64,000 nucleotides of DNA from Saccharopolyspora sp. NFXS83 (GCF_026241095.1 NZ_JAPFGB010000001.1:434001-498000), one strand, 5' to 3'; shown: positions 43,823-53,672, counted from the first letter of the stretch. Translations and numbers: made by a program. The notes: generated by a model from the letters alone, not told the origin.

Positions 43823-45048
43823 GCAACCTGGCGAACCAGCTGGTCATCGCGGAACGCACCGACCTCGCGCGCGGCATCAAGCTGCTGCTGGCCCACCCGC
43901 TGATCCGAGCGGACACCGATCCGGACGGCTTCGACCTGGTGCGCCGCCGCAAGGACACGCTCACCGGCTGGTTCGACTACCACTGCGGCTGGGCGCTGGC
44001 GGTGGAGCCGCGGCTCGGCTACGCGCGGCTGGCGAAGGTGCGCTCCGATCCCGACTCGTCCCGCCCCGCTCGGCGCAACCGCACCAGCAGGGCACCGTTC
44101 GACCGGCGCCGCTACACGCTGTTCTGCGTGGCGGCGGCGGAACTGCTGGGCGGGCCCGCGACGACGATCGGGCTGCTGGCGGACCGGATCGTGCAGGCCA
44201 CCGCGGCGGACCCGGTGCTGACCGCGTTCGACACGGCGATGCGCTCGGAGCGGATGGCCTTTGTGGACGTGCTGCGAGCGCTGGAGACCTTCGGGGCGCT
44301 GGAATCGGTCGACGGCAGCACGGAGAGCTTCGTGGACTCCGCCGAGGCGAAGGTGCTGTACCGGATCGACGCCACGCTGCTGATGCGGTTGCTGTCCGCG
44401 CCGAACGGACCGTCGCAGCTGCCCGAGCGGGAGCAGGACGCGGACCCGGACGAGGCGCTCGCCGCGCTGGTCGCCGAATCCCGCTACGGCAACGCCGAAC
44501 AGGGCGCCTCCGAGGTGCAGCGCAACCTGTGGCTGCGGCATTCGGTGCTGCGCAAGCTGTTCGACGATCCGGTGGTGTACTGGGCGGATCTGACCGGCGC
44601 CCAGCACGCCTACGCGACCTCGCCGACGGGGCGCCAGATCATGCGGAAAGCCGCGGAGCAGGGCGGTTTCGTGCTGGAGGAACGCACCGAGGGCATGCTG
44701 CTGGTCGATCCGGAGGCGGTGGCCACGGACGCCAAATTCCCGGACGACGCGAACAACGCGAAGGTGGCGGCGCTGCACCTGCTGGACGCGCTAGGGGCTT
44801 CCCGCGCCGGGCGCACCGCCGAGCAGCTGCGCGGGGACGCCGAATCGGTGCTGGACCGCTCGCCCGGTGCCGCGCGCACCTACCGCTACTCGGATGGGCC
44901 GTCGCGGCTGGTCACCGATGCCGTCGCGGTGCTCGTCGACTTCGGCCTGGCGCGGCGGGACGGGGAGCGGATCGTCGCGCTGCCCGCCGCCGCCCGCTAC
45001 ACGGTCGTGTCCGGTTTTCCCGACTCCGCTGGAGGAAACCCGTCGTGA
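43819..45048 (+). CDS. jetB: Wadjet type II subunit JetB (DUF2398, TIGR02678)
   Basis: 409-aa MukE-like subunit. Diagnostic DUF2398 segments are ERTDLARGIKLLLAHPLIRAD near the N-terminus, ARLAKVRSDPD and FDRRRYTLFCVAAAELLGG. A second winged-helix-like half has QRNLWLRHSVLRKLFDDPVVY. JetB binds JetA and the SMC arms. It is coupled to jetA (ATGA overlap) and to jetC (GTGA overlap at 45045-45048), which indicates fixed stoichiometry. Confidence 0.9.
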   Translation: MSNLANQLVIAERTDLARGIKLLLAHPLIRADTDPDGFDLVRRRKDTLTGWFDYHCGWALAVEPRLGYARLAKVRSDPDSSRPARRNRTSRAPFDRRRYTLFCVAAAELLGGPATTIGLLADRIVQATAADPVLTAFDTAMRSERMAFVDVLRALETFGALESVDGSTESFVDSAEAKVLYRIDATLLMRLLSAPNGPSQLPEREQDADPDEALAALVAESRYGNAEQGASEVQRNLWLRHSVLRKLFDDPVVYWADLTGAQHAYATSPTGRQIMRKAAEQGGFVLEERTEGMLLVDPEAVATDAKFPDDANNAKVAALHLLDALGASRAGRTAEQLRGDAESVLDRSPGAARTYRYSDGPSRLVTDAVAVLVDFGLARRDGERIVALPAAARYTVVSGFPDSAGGNPS

Positions 45049-48000
45049 CGGTCTCCGAACCCGCCGAGCCCGCGCCGTCCGCGGGGGCGCGCGCGACGAC
45101 CTCCCGGTGGCGGCCTTCGCGGGCGGGCATCCTCAACGTGTGGCGCTACTACGACGAGGTCTTCGAGTTCCACAAAGGACGGTTGCTGCTGCGCGGACCG
45201 AACGGCACCGGCAAGTCCAAGGCCCTCGAACTGCTGCTGCCGTTCCTGTTCGACGCGAACCTGCGCGCGAACCGCCTGTCCACCTTCGGCAGTTCCGAAC
45301 GCACCATGCACTGGAACCTGATGGGCGAGGGCGCCGCAGGCGTGACCCGCGTCGGCTACGTGTGGCTGGAATTCCAGGCCGGGGACGGCGAGTGGTTCAG
45401 CTGCGGGGCCCGGTTGCAGGCCAGCAGGCACACCTCGACGGTGCACGCCGACTACTTCACCACCGGCCGCCGGATCGGCGTCGACGGCGGGCTCGCGCTG
45501 GTCAACGACAGCGGGCAGCCGCTGACGAAAGCCGCGCTCACCGAGGCGCTGGGCGCCGACGGCACGGTGCACCCGACGGCCGCGGACCACCGCGAGGCCG
45601 TGCGCGGCGCGTTGTTCCCGGACCTCAGCGAGCAGCGCTTCGAAGCGCTGATCACGGCGTTGTTGCAGCTGCGCACGCCGAAGCTCTCCGAACGGCTCGA
45701 CCCGAACCTGCTGTCCACCTTGCTGTCGCGGGCGTTGCCGCCGCTGGGCCGCACGGAGATCGCCGAACTCGCCGAGGGCTTCGAACGGCTCGACCGGCAG
45801 CGCGAACACCTCACCAGGCTGGACGCGGAGGTGCGGGCGGCGGAGGCCGTCGCCGACCGGCAGCGCACCTACGCGCAGCGGGTGCTGCGCGCGACCGCGG
45901 CAGGGGTCCTCTCCGCGACCTCCGAACTGGAGCGGCTCTCCGACGCGGCGAAGGGCAGCGCGGGGCAGCACGAGCAGGCCGTGGCCGACCGGGAGGCGAC
46001 CGAGGCCGAGAAGACCGAGCTGGCTCAGGACGCCGAACGCACCCAGGCCCGCATCGACGGGCTGGCCGACAGCGAGCGGTACCGGCAGGGCCAGGAACCG
46101 GACCGGCTGCACACCGAGGCGACGGCCGCGGTCCGGTTCGCGGCGGGCCTGCGCGATCAGGCCGAACAGCGCGCCGAGCAGGCCGCGCGGGACGCGGAGC
46201 GAGCCGAGTCGGCCGAGCACCGCGCCACCTCGGCGTCCGCGGCGGCGCAGCGCGCCGAGCAGGACGCGCGCAGGCACGCCGAGCGCGTCGGCCTGGCCGG
46301 GGCGTTCCAGGAGGTCGCGGGCACCGAGGACCGGCAGCGCACCCGGCGGCTGCTGCGCGCCGCCGTGCGCAGCAGGCACGACCTGATCGCCGAGGTCCGC
46401 GCCGAACTCGACCGGCACGACGCGGCGGTCGCGGCACGCACGGGCGCGGAGCACGAGCTGGAACAGGCCAGGACCGACCTGGCCGCCGCCACCGACAGGC
46501 GCACCGCCGCCGCTGAAGCGCACGACGCCGCCGTGCAGCGCCAGGACGAGCTGGTCCGGACCTGGGCGGCGCGGCTGGCCGAGCTCCCCGTCCCCGGCGC
46601 CGACGAGGTCGCCGCGCACGCCGACTGCCGCACCGCGCTGCTGGAACACCTCCGCCCCGGTTATCTCGCCGCCGCCGACGGGCTCGCGCAGCAGCACGCC
46701 GCCGGCGTCGCGCGGCGCCAGGAGTGCCGCGACCGGCACGCCGAACTCACCGCGCGGCGCGAGAGCCTGCGGGAACGCGCAGACCTGCCGCCCGCCGCCC
46801 CCGCCGCGCGCACCGCCGACCGGGTCGAGCGGCCCGGCGCGCCGCTGTGGCGGCTCGTGGCGTTCCGCAACGGCGTCGCCCCCGGTGTGCAGGCGAAGGT
46901 GGAGGCCGCGTTGCAGGCCGCCGGGTTGCTCGACGCCTGGATGAGCCCGGAGGGCGTGCTCGACGTGGACGGGCACGACACGTTCCTCGACCCCGCGCGG
47001 CTGCACGCGGTGGACGGGTCGTCGCTCGTGGAGGTGCTGCGGCCCGAATCCGCGGGACCCGTGGACCGCGACCGGATCTGGTCGGTGCTGCACGGGATCG
47101 GCTACGGCGCGGAGCGGTTCGACGCCGACGCGGGCGGCAGGCATCGCGGGCCCGAAGCGGACCCGATCGTGGCCGTCGCGCCGGACGGCCGGTGGCGCGT
47201 CGCCGGGCTCGCGGGCAGCTCGGACAAGCCCGAAGCGGCCCACGTCGGCGCCGCCGCCCGGGACCGCGCCCGGCGCCGCCGCATCGCCGAACTCGACGGG
47301 TGGATCGGCGAGCTCGACGGCGAACTCGCCGAGCTCGACACCACCGCCGAAGCCCTCACCCGGCGCCGGGACGCACTGCACGCCGAGTGGAACGCCGTGC
47401 CCGACGACGCGGCGGTGCAGGAGACCCGGCGGGCCGCCGACGTCGCCGAAGCCGAGGTCGCCGCCCGCGACGACGCCGTGAGCAGACGGGCCGCGCAGGT
47501 GTCGGAGACGGCGGAAATCGCGCGGCTGAGCGGGAATCGGCTCGCCACCCTCGCCGCAGAACGCGGACTGCCCGCCGACCGGCCCGCGCTGGAGGAGCTG
47601 GACACCCGCGTGGAGGGGTTCACCGACTCCGCCGAGGTGTGGCTCGACGCCCGCTTCGAGGCGGACAACGACCGTCGAACCGCCGATACCGCCGCGGACG
47701 TGGCGAAACGGGCCGAGGACATCGCGGCGGAACGCCGGTCCGAAGCCGCCGCCGCCGAGCTCGCGGCGCTGCGGCTCACCGAACGCGCCGACGCGGTGCG
47801 CGACGCGCTCGACACCGGCCACCAGCAGGCCCTCGACGAGATGGCCCGGCTGCGCGGGCACCTGCTGGATCTCGACGGGCAGCGCGAGCAGGTGTCCGAG
47901 CGGCTCGTCGAGATCGCCGGGCGCATCGGCTCGCTGAGCAACCAGCGCGCCGCTGACGCCGACCGCCGGGACGCCGCGCTCGCCGACCGCGACGCCGCCG

Positions 48001-49109
48001 CCGACAGGCTCCGGGGCCGGGCCGCCGCCGGTTTCGCCGACGACGCGGGCATCGACCTGGACCTGTCCACAACGGACGACGTGACCGCCGCACTGGCCGC
48101 GGCCCGCGAGATCGCCGCCACCTGGCCGAAGACGCCGCACAGCACCAAGAACCTCACCGACGCGCTCGGCAGGCTCAACGAGGCCATCTACGACAGCCGC
48201 CAAGTCCTGGCCGAACGCGCCGACCTGGAACTGGAACCCGACGACGACGTGCAGGTCTTCGTCGCCACCCTCGACGGGGTCCGGGGCGGCGCGACCGGGC
48301 TGCGGGACGCGCTGCACGCCGAACGGGACCGGGCCCGCGACGACATCACCGGCGCCGAACGCGACCTGTTCGACAAGACCCTCACGGGGGACACCCGCAG
48401 GCACCTCGCGGCCCGCATCCGCCAAGCCGGGGAACTCGTCGACACCATGAACACCCGGCTCAAACGGGTGCGCACCGCCTCGAAGGTCGCCGTGCAGCTG
48501 GTGTGGGATGTCGACCCGAACCTGCCCGCCGGCACCCAGACCGCGCGGGAACTGCTGCTCACCGACCCGGCCCAGCTCACCGGCGCGGACAAGGACGCGC
48601 TGCACGACTTCTTCCGGGACCGCATCGACGAGGCCAAGCAGGACAACGCCGCCGCCAGCTGGGAGGGCCAGCTCGCGCAGGTCTTCGACTACACCGCCTG
48701 GCACCGGTTCGGCGTGAAGATCGATCGGGCGAACGGGGACGGCTGGCAGCTGCTCACGAAGCGGCTGCACGGCGCGCTCTCCGGCGGGGAGAAGGCCATC
48801 GCGCTGCACCTGCCGCTGTTCGCCGCCGTCGCCGCGCACTACCAGGCGGTGCCGGCCGCGCCCCGGTTCATCCTGCTCGACGAGGTGTTCGTGGGCGTGG
48901 ACGCCACCAACCGCGGGCAGGTGTTCGACCTGCTCACCGCGCTCGACCTGGACCTGGTGCTGACCAGCGACCACGAGTGGTGCACCTACCGGGAACTCGA
49001 CGGCATCGCGATCCACCAGCTCATCACCGGCGACGGTGACGACGCGGTCACCACCGCCCGCTTCGTCTGGGACGGCCGGGCGCTCGCGGAGCAACGCGGT
49101 GCTTCCTGA
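45045..49109 (+). CDS. jetC: Wadjet type II SMC-like ATPase JetC (TIGR02680)
   Basis: 1354-aa MukB-like SMC protein, the motor that extrudes DNA loops. Walker A is GPNGTGKS (51-58), after GILNVWRYYDEVFEF. Very long Ala/Glu/Arg coiled-coil arms cover roughly residues 240-560 and 730-1130 with a hinge-like globular region between. The C-terminal head has the ABC signature LSGGEKA (~1245) and Walker B FILLDEVF with Asp1279-Glu1280, then a D-loop (GVDATNRGQ) and a switch His (TSDHEW). GTG 45045 overlaps the jetB stop. The coiled coils explain the long open antisense frames here. It overlaps jetD by 11 bp. Confidence 0.93.
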   Translation: MTVSEPAEPAPSAGARATTSRWRPSRAGILNVWRYYDEVFEFHKGRLLLRGPNGTGKSKALELLLPFLFDANLRANRLSTFGSSERTMHWNLMGEGAAGVTRVGYVWLEFQAGDGEWFSCGARLQASRHTSTVHADYFTTGRRIGVDGGLALVNDSGQPLTKAALTEALGADGTVHPTAADHREAVRGALFPDLSEQRFEALITALLQLRTPKLSERLDPNLLSTLLSRALPPLGRTEIAELAEGFERLDRQREHLTRLDAEVRAAEAVADRQRTYAQRVLRATAAGVLSATSELERLSDAAKGSAGQHEQAVADREATEAEKTELAQDAERTQARIDGLADSERYRQGQEPDRLHTEATAAVRFAAGLRDQAEQRAEQAARDAERAESAEHRATSASAAAQRAEQDARRHAERVGLAGAFQEVAGTEDRQRTRRLLRAAVRSRHDLIAEVRAELDRHDAAVAARTGAEHELEQARTDLAAATDRRTAAAEAHDAAVQRQDELVRTWAARLAELPVPGADEVAAHADCRTALLEHLRPGYLAAADGLAQQHAAGVARRQECRDRHAELTARRESLRERADLPPAAPAARTADRVERPGAPLWRLVAFRNGVAPGVQAKVEAALQAAGLLDAWMSPEGVLDVDGHDTFLDPARLHAVDGSSLVEVLRPESAGPVDRDRIWSVLHGIGYGAERFDADAGGRHRGPEADPIVAVAPDGRWRVAGLAGSSDKPEAAHVGAAARDRARRRRIAELDGWIGELDGELAELDTTAEALTRRRDALHAEWNAVPDDAAVQETRRAADVAEAEVAARDDAVSRRAAQVSETAEIARLSGNRLATLAAERGLPADRPALEELDTRVEGFTDSAEVWLDARFEADNDRRTADTAADVAKRAEDIAAERRSEAAAAELAALRLTERADAVRDALDTGHQQALDEMARLRGHLLDLDGQREQVSERLVEIAGRIGSLSNQRAADADRRDAALADRDAAADRLRGRAAAGFADDAGIDLDLSTTDDVTAALAAAREIAATWPKTPHSTKNLTDALGRLNEAIYDSRQVLAERADLELEPDDDVQVFVATLDGVRGGATGLRDALHAERDRARDDITGAERDLFDKTLTGDTRRHLAARIRQAGELVDTMNTRLKRVRTASKVAVQLVWDVDPNLPAGTQTARELLLTDPAQLTGADKDALHDFFRDRIDEAKQDNAAASWEGQLAQVFDYTAWHRFGVKIDRANGDGWQLLTKRLHGALSGGEKAIALHLPLFAAVAAHYQAVPAAPRFILLDEVFVGVDATNRGQVFDLLTALDLDLVLTSDHEWCTYRELDGIAIHQLITGDGDDAVTTARFVWDGRALAEQRGAS

Positions 49110-50316
49110 CGGTCTGCGCCGAGCCGAGTTCGCACCGCTGTGGCAAGCGGTGCACGACCGGCTCAGCTCCGGCCTTCCCGTGAACCGGGTGCGGGTCGGG
49201 CCGCTGGACCGCGGGCAGCGGGAAGCGCTGGCGGACCTGCTGGGCATGGACCGGCTGCCGCCCGACCACGTCGCGGTGTCGCTGCCGCGGCTGGACGTGC
49301 TGCTCGGGCAGATCTGCGGGATGGACGCCCGCGGCATCGTCGAAGAGCTGATCGGCCCGCTGGAGAACCGGGCGCGGCAACGGCAACGCGTCCAGCAGCA
49401 GCGCGCGGCGCTGTGGGAGTGGCTCGCCGAGCACCCGGTGGTGGCCGCGCAGCCCGCGCTGCGGGAATGGGTCGAGCAGGTGCGCCGGGGCGGGGTGTTC
49501 GGCGGATCTCCCACCGCCACCGGGGAACTGCTCGACGCGGCGCTGCACGTGCTGTCCCGGTTGCCCGCGGCGGGGACGCCGTTGCCCTCGTTCGCCGGGG
49601 ACGTGCTGGGCGACCCGCACGCCCTGGACGCCGGCAGGCGGGTGTCCGGGCTGGTGCTGCGCGCGCTGGCCGAGGTCTACGGCGTCGCGCTGCCCGCCAG
49701 CGCTCAGCAGCGCCGCGACCTGTGGCGGCGGGCCGGGGTCGGCGACGACGAACTGTCCACTGTGGTGCTCACCGCCGGGGTGCAGCCCGTCGGCGGACGG
49801 CTGTGCGGCGAGATCATGCGCTCCTGCACCGATTCCGGGCACGCCGCGGTGCTCACCCTGGCCCAGCTGCGGGACGCGGGGCGGATCGTGCTCGGCACGC
49901 GGGAGGTGTGGGTGGTGGAGAACCCGAGCGTGCTCGGGCTCGCGCTGCGCCGGTTCGGCCGCACCTGCCCGCCGATGGTGTGCACCTCGGGATGGCCGAA
50001 CAGCGCCGGGATCCTGCTGCTGCGGCTGCTGTCCGCCGCGGGTGCGACGTTGCGCTACCACGGCGACTTCGACGGCGAAGGCGTGCGCATCGCGGCCTAC
50101 GTGCTGGCGAAGGCGGGGGCGGTGCCGTGGCGGATGAGCGCGCAGGACTACCTGGCCGCGCTGGACCGGTACCCCTCCGGGCCCGGGGTCGGACGGGTCA
50201 CCGAGGCTCCGTGGGACGCGGCGCTGGCCGCGGCGTTGCGGGAGAACCGGATCGCCGTCCCGCAGGAGCGCCTCGCCGACGCCCTGCTGGACGAAGCAGC
50301 CTGGCGCTCTTCGTGA
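49099..50316 (+). CDS. jetD: Wadjet type II nuclease JetD (DUF2399, TIGR02679)
   Basis: 405-aa Toprim nuclease subunit that cuts the plasmid once extrusion stalls. The Toprim core has the catalytic Glu274 in WVVENPSVLGLA and the DxD pair Asp323/Asp325 in HGDFDGEGVRIA, separated by GWPNSAGILLLRLL. The N-terminal ~200 residues are DUF2399-specific. GTG 49099 is used since an 11-bp overlap with jetC is typical of this compact operon and no better ribosome binding site exists downstream. All catalytic residues are intact, so the system looks functional. It is followed by repeat copy C. Confidence 0.9.
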   Translation: MLPDGLRRAEFAPLWQAVHDRLSSGLPVNRVRVGPLDRGQREALADLLGMDRLPPDHVAVSLPRLDVLLGQICGMDARGIVEELIGPLENRARQRQRVQQQRAALWEWLAEHPVVAAQPALREWVEQVRRGGVFGGSPTATGELLDAALHVLSRLPAAGTPLPSFAGDVLGDPHALDAGRRVSGLVLRALAEVYGVALPASAQQRRDLWRRAGVGDDELSTVVLTAGVQPVGGRLCGEIMRSCTDSGHAAVLTLAQLRDAGRIVLGTREVWVVENPSVLGLALRRFGRTCPPMVCTSGWPNSAGILLLRLLSAAGATLRYHGDFDGEGVRIAAYVLAKAGAVPWRMSAQDYLAALDRYPSGPGVGRVTEAPWDAALAAALRENRIAVPQERLADALLDEAAWRSS

Positions 50317-50345
50317 CCGGTGGGGTCTTCGCGCGGTCCGCGCAG

Positions 50346-50501
50346 GTGGTCGGGCGGCTGGACCTCGGCGTTCTTCTCGCTGCGGGATCACTTCTTCGAG
50401 CGGGTTCCCCCCCGCAAGTGCCGTCCTCGTGCGAAGAGCGCTGAGAACCCGCGGGTGGTCGCCTTGCTCCAGGTGGTCGCTGCTCAGCGGTTTCGCCGCT
50501 G
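50346..50501 (+). repeat. Dispersed palindromic repeat, copy C
   Basis: Member of the repeat family 3' of jetD, before the co-directional SDR gene. Outer arms are CTCGGCGTTCTTCTCGC and GTGCGAAGAGCGCTGAG. The TGCGGGATC box is intact. The inner hairpin is GCGGG-TTCCCC-CCCGC (50400-50415), where both arms differ from the GTGGC/GCCAC of copies A, B and D yet still pair. The tail GGTGGTCGCCTTGCTC matches copy E, and a small hairpin CAGCGGTTTCGCCGCTG matches copy B. Confidence 0.7.
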
Positions 50502-50741
50502 ACGAAGACGGGAACCGAGGTCTGTTGTGCGCGGGCTCGGTGGGGGTCCTGTTCGGGGGTGTGCCACGTCCTCCCGGGCGGGGAGCGGGGCTTCTAGCTT
50601 GGGAACTCGGGTCCCGCCCGGTGTGGTCCGCCTGGTGCTGCCGCGGCGTTCTGGGCCGGTGTGCTGCGCGGAGCTTCGCGGGCGTCCCGAATCGGCAAGC
50701 TCCACTAGTCCACATTGGACGATGTAGATCGTGAGGTCGTC

Positions 50742-51563
50742 ATGTCCGTTTGGTTCATCACCGGAATTTCTCGTGGTCTCGGCCGGGCGTTGGCCGAGGC
50801 CGCGTTGGGCCGGGGGCACACCGTCGTCGGCACCACTCGCAGCGGGGAGTGCGACCTCGCCGTCGCGGACGGCAGGCTGCGCACCGTGGCGCTCGACATC
50901 ACCGTCCCGGAACACGCCGCCGCGGCCGTCGCGGCAGCGCACGAGTTCGCCGGGCGCATCGACGTCGTCGTGAACAACGCGGGCTACGGCCTGCTCGGCG
51001 CCATCGAGGAGACCTCGCCGTCCGAGGCGGAGCACGTGTTCGACGTGAACTTCTTCGGCGCGCTGCGCGTGGTGCGGGCGGCGCTGCCGGTGCTGCGCGA
51101 ACAGCGCTGCGGGCACGTCGTCAACATCTCGTCCATCGCCGCGCTCGCACCCGGCGGCGGTTCCGGGTTGTACGCGGCGGCGAAGGCTGCGCTCGGCGGC
51201 ATGTCCGAGGCGTTGGCGCAGGAGGTCGCGCCGCTGGGCATCAAGGTCACCGCCGTCGAACCGGGCCAGTTCCGCACCGACTTCCTCTCCGGGCGCTCGC
51301 GGCGCAACACCGCCACCGCCATCGACGACTACGCGGCGACCAGCGGCTCCGTCACGGCCTTGGAGGGCAAGCACGGCAAGCAGTTCGGCGACCCGGCCCG
51401 CGCCGCCGAGGTGATCCTCGACGCCGTCGCCGACGCGGAACCGCCGATGCACCTGGTGCTCGGCGCGGACGCGCTCGACCGCACCCGCGCCAACGCGGAC
51501 CGGCTGCTCGGCGACCTGCGGCGGTGGGAAGGGGCGTCCGCCGCAACGGCTTTCCCGTCCTGA
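50742..51563 (+). CDS. Short-chain dehydrogenase/reductase
   Basis: 273-aa classical SDR. The nucleotide-binding motif is TGISRGLG (near the N-terminus), followed by NNAGYG. The catalytic residues are the Ser of NISSIAAL and YAAAK (Tyr-x3-Lys). VNFFGALRVVRAALPVLRE and AVEPGQFRTDF are typical of the oxidoreductase group close to DhaR/YkvO-type SDRs with NADP. ATG at 50742 gives MSVWFITGISRG, the normal start of the fold. Monocistronic; converges with the DUF5134/PepSY operon. Substrate unknown. Confidence 0.9.
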   Translation: MSVWFITGISRGLGRALAEAALGRGHTVVGTTRSGECDLAVADGRLRTVALDITVPEHAAAAVAAAHEFAGRIDVVVNNAGYGLLGAIEETSPSEAEHVFDVNFFGALRVVRAALPVLREQRCGHVVNISSIAALAPGGGSGLYAAAKAALGGMSEALAQEVAPLGIKVTAVEPGQFRTDFLSGRSRRNTATAIDDYAATSGSVTALEGKHGKQFGDPARAAEVILDAVADAEPPMHLVLGADALDRTRANADRLLGDLRRWEGASAATAFPS

Positions 51564-51572
51564 CGCTCGGGA

Positions 51573-51619
51573 AGCCGGACCGCACGCGGCGACCGGCTCG
51601 CCGTGCACCCGGTCCGGCT
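51573..51619. terminator. Bidirectional terminator-like stem between SDR and DUF5134 genes
   Basis: AGCCGGACCG (51573-51582) pairs with CGGTCCGGCT (51610-51619), and inside the loop GCACG(C)GGCGA pairs with TCGCCGTGC, giving one long, once-bulged stem. Both flanking genes end here (SDR at 51563, DUF5134 at 51619), so it probably terminates both. Confidence 0.7.
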
Positions 51620-52290
51620 CAGAGCATCGCGAACAGCATCGCGCCCATGCCGATGCTCATCGCGCCGTGGCAGGCCGAGTCGAGTGCGCGGCGGGTCGCG
51701 TCCGGATCGGCGGGCGCGCCGGTGGTGTCCGCGGCGTCCAGGGCGTGGCGTGCCGTGTCCACCGCGGTGGAGATCCAGGCCGTCGAGGACAGCACCAGGA
51801 ACGCCGCGAGCACCGCGGAGATCGCGACGACCGCGCCGGGAGTGGTGTCGGCGGCGGCCGGGGCCGCGAGCACGCCGGAACCGCCACCGGTGCCCATCGA
51901 GTGGTGGTGACCGCCACCGGAATCGGAGGCACCGAGCATGAGCAGCGGCATCGTCGCGATCATCCACACCATCGCCGCCGACATCACCGCGTGGTGGCTG
52001 TGCGCCAGCCGGGGTGAGCCGTAGCCGTGCGCGCACGGCGTGCGCAGCACCGTCAACGCCGCGAACCACAGAGCGGTCGCCGCGAACAGCACGATCTGCG
52101 GGGTGGCGGGCACGCTCATGCCCCACGGCCACACCATCGCGATCATCAGCAGGCTCATCACCAGGTGGCTCACCGAGCTGAGCCGATCGCGCGGCAGCAG
52201 CGCCGGCCGGGTGGCGCTGTACGCGCACCACGCCGCCGTCACCGCGAACAGCACCGTCAGGACCCAGCTCAGCAGCAGCGATTCGACCAC
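51619..52290 (-). CDS. DUF5134 membrane protein
   Basis: 223-aa membrane protein with about six hydrophobic helices and a His/Gly-rich loop (SDSGGGHHHSMG) around residues 122-132. The sequence RLSSVSHLVMSLLMIAMVWPWG and LAHSHHAVMSAAMVWM match DUF5134 proteins, found next to copper or PepSY membrane proteins in actinobacteria. The His cluster may bind metal. GTG at 52290 has GGAG seven bases upstream; the PepSY gene stop lies two bases earlier. Second gene of a two-gene operon. Function unknown. Confidence 0.8.
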   Translation of the reverse strand: MVESLLLSWVLTVLFAVTAAWCAYSATRPALLPRDRLSSVSHLVMSLLMIAMVWPWGMSVPATPQIVLFAATALWFAALTVLRTPCAHGYGSPRLAHSHHAVMSAAMVWMIATMPLLMLGASDSGGGHHHSMGTGGGSGVLAAPAAADTTPGAVVAISAVLAAFLVLSSTAWISTAVDTARHALDAADTTGAPADPDATRRALDSACHGAMSIGMGAMLFAML

Positions 52291-52292
52291 GA

Positions 52293-53672
52293 TCAGACTC
52301 CGGTGCTCCGCCGGGCGCGCAGTCCCAGCACGATGTCGACGACGAGGAACAGCAGCAGCGACGCCCCCAGCAGGGGCAGGAAGTAGGCGACGAACGCGGC
52401 TCCGACGATGATCGGCGCCATGATCCGGCCGGGGACGCGCCGCCACGCGCCGCGTTCCGGTGGCCTGCCGATCCGGCCGTCGCCGCGGGTGGGCCTGCGC
52501 AGCCACCACATCCGGTAGCCCCAGAAGATCATCGAGAGCAGTCCGAGCATCAGCGCCGCCAGCAGCAGCTGGTTCACCAACCCGAACAGCAGGCCCATGT
52601 GCGCGTCGATGCCCCACCGGGAGAGCTTCGCCATCAGCGGGTAGTCCGCCCACCGGATGGTCTCGGTGATCGTGCCGGTGGACGGGTCGACGGCCACCTG
52701 GTCCTGCTTGGTCGGCCAGCTCCGCTGTTGCTGCTGCACGGTGTAGGCGGAACCGGCTTCGGGCGGCTTGATCTCCACCGGTCCGTCCAGCCCTGCGGCG
52801 AGCGCCGCCTGGTGCACCCGGTCGATGCCGACGTCGGACGTGGGCGCGGACGGCAGCCCGGTCGACACCGCCGGTGTCTCCCAGGACAGCTGTTCGCGGG
52901 CCGCCGTGACGTTCTCCCCGGCGTGCACCGACCAGGTCAGACCGGTCGCGGACAGGAACAGCAGCCCGAGCGCCGCCCACAGGCCCACCGCGCCGTGCCA
53001 CGACAGCACCCGCCTGCGACCGGCCGGGCGCAGCTCCGGAGCCAGCAGCAGGCGGGCCCGCCGGTTGCGGCGGGTGCGTCCGACCCACAGCGCGACACCG
53101 CCGAGCACCACGACCCACAACCAGCTGGCGGCGAGCTCGCTGTAGAGCCGTCCGGTGTCGCCGAGGTGCAGGCCGCGGTGCAGGTTGTCGATCCACGCGC
53201 GCAGCGGCAGCGCCTGCCCGGAGCCGTAGGTGACCAGGTCACCGCGCACCTGCGCGGTGTGCGGGTCGATGAACACGGTGCGCTGGTAGCTCTCCGGCAG
53301 GTCCGGCGCCGCGAAGATCACCTGGGTGGTGTCGGTGGGCGTCGCGCCCGGACGCACGGCCTGCAACTGCTCGCCGGGCCGGACGGCCTGCGCGACGGAG
53401 ACCTGCTCGGCCAGCGGCTTCGTGTTCGCCGCAGCCGGAACGTGCAGCTCGTGCGCGTAGACGGCCTGCTCCAACTGCGGTGTGAACACGTAGACGAGGC
53501 CCGTCAGGGCGGCGATCACCAGGAACGGGGCGATGAACACCCCGGCGTAGAAGTGCAGCCGCAGCACCAACGGCCGCAGCACGGCCCAGGTGGAGGGCGT
53601 CCGCTCCGGCGCGGCCTGCTCGGACGCCTCCGGCGGAGAGGACTGCGCCGCGAGTCCTGGTTCCGTCACCAT
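52293..53672 (-). CDS. PepSY-associated membrane protein
   Basis: 459-aa PepSY-TM family protein. Four hydrophobic helices are arranged around two large periplasmic parts, e.g. LRLHFYAGVFIAPFLVIAALTG, WHGAVGLWAALGLLFLSATGL and the C-terminal MGLLFGLVNQLLLAALMLGL. The His of RLHFYAG and WHGAVG are likely heme or metal ligands in this family, which includes ferric or copper reductase-like proteins. PepSY segments are at ~80-160 and ~275-345. ATG at 53672 is preferred (AGGAG five bases upstream) over the GTG two codons earlier. First gene of the operon with DUF5134. Confidence 0.85.
   Translation of the reverse strand: MVTEPGLAAQSSPPEASEQAAPERTPSTWAVLRPLVLRLHFYAGVFIAPFLVIAALTGLVYVFTPQLEQAVYAHELHVPAAANTKPLAEQVSVAQAVRPGEQLQAVRPGATPTDTTQVIFAAPDLPESYQRTVFIDPHTAQVRGDLVTYGSGQALPLRAWIDNLHRGLHLGDTGRLYSELAASWLWVVVLGGVALWVGRTRRNRRARLLLAPELRPAGRRRVLSWHGAVGLWAALGLLFLSATGLTWSVHAGENVTAAREQLSWETPAVSTGLPSAPTSDVGIDRVHQAALAAGLDGPVEIKPPEAGSAYTVQQQQRSWPTKQDQVAVDPSTGTITETIRWADYPLMAKLSRWGIDAHMGLLFGLVNQLLLAALMLGLLSMIFWGYRMWWLRRPTRGDGRIGRPPERGAWRRVPGRIMAPIIVGAAFVAYFLPLLGASLLLFLVVDIVLGLRARRSTGV

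Noticed and set aside
44997-49520. 1507-aa open frame on the minus strand opposite jetC
   Set aside because: It mirrors the codon pattern of the coiled-coil jetC gene. The product is Arg/Gly/Val-rich with no domain, and the plus strand encodes a clear SMC protein.
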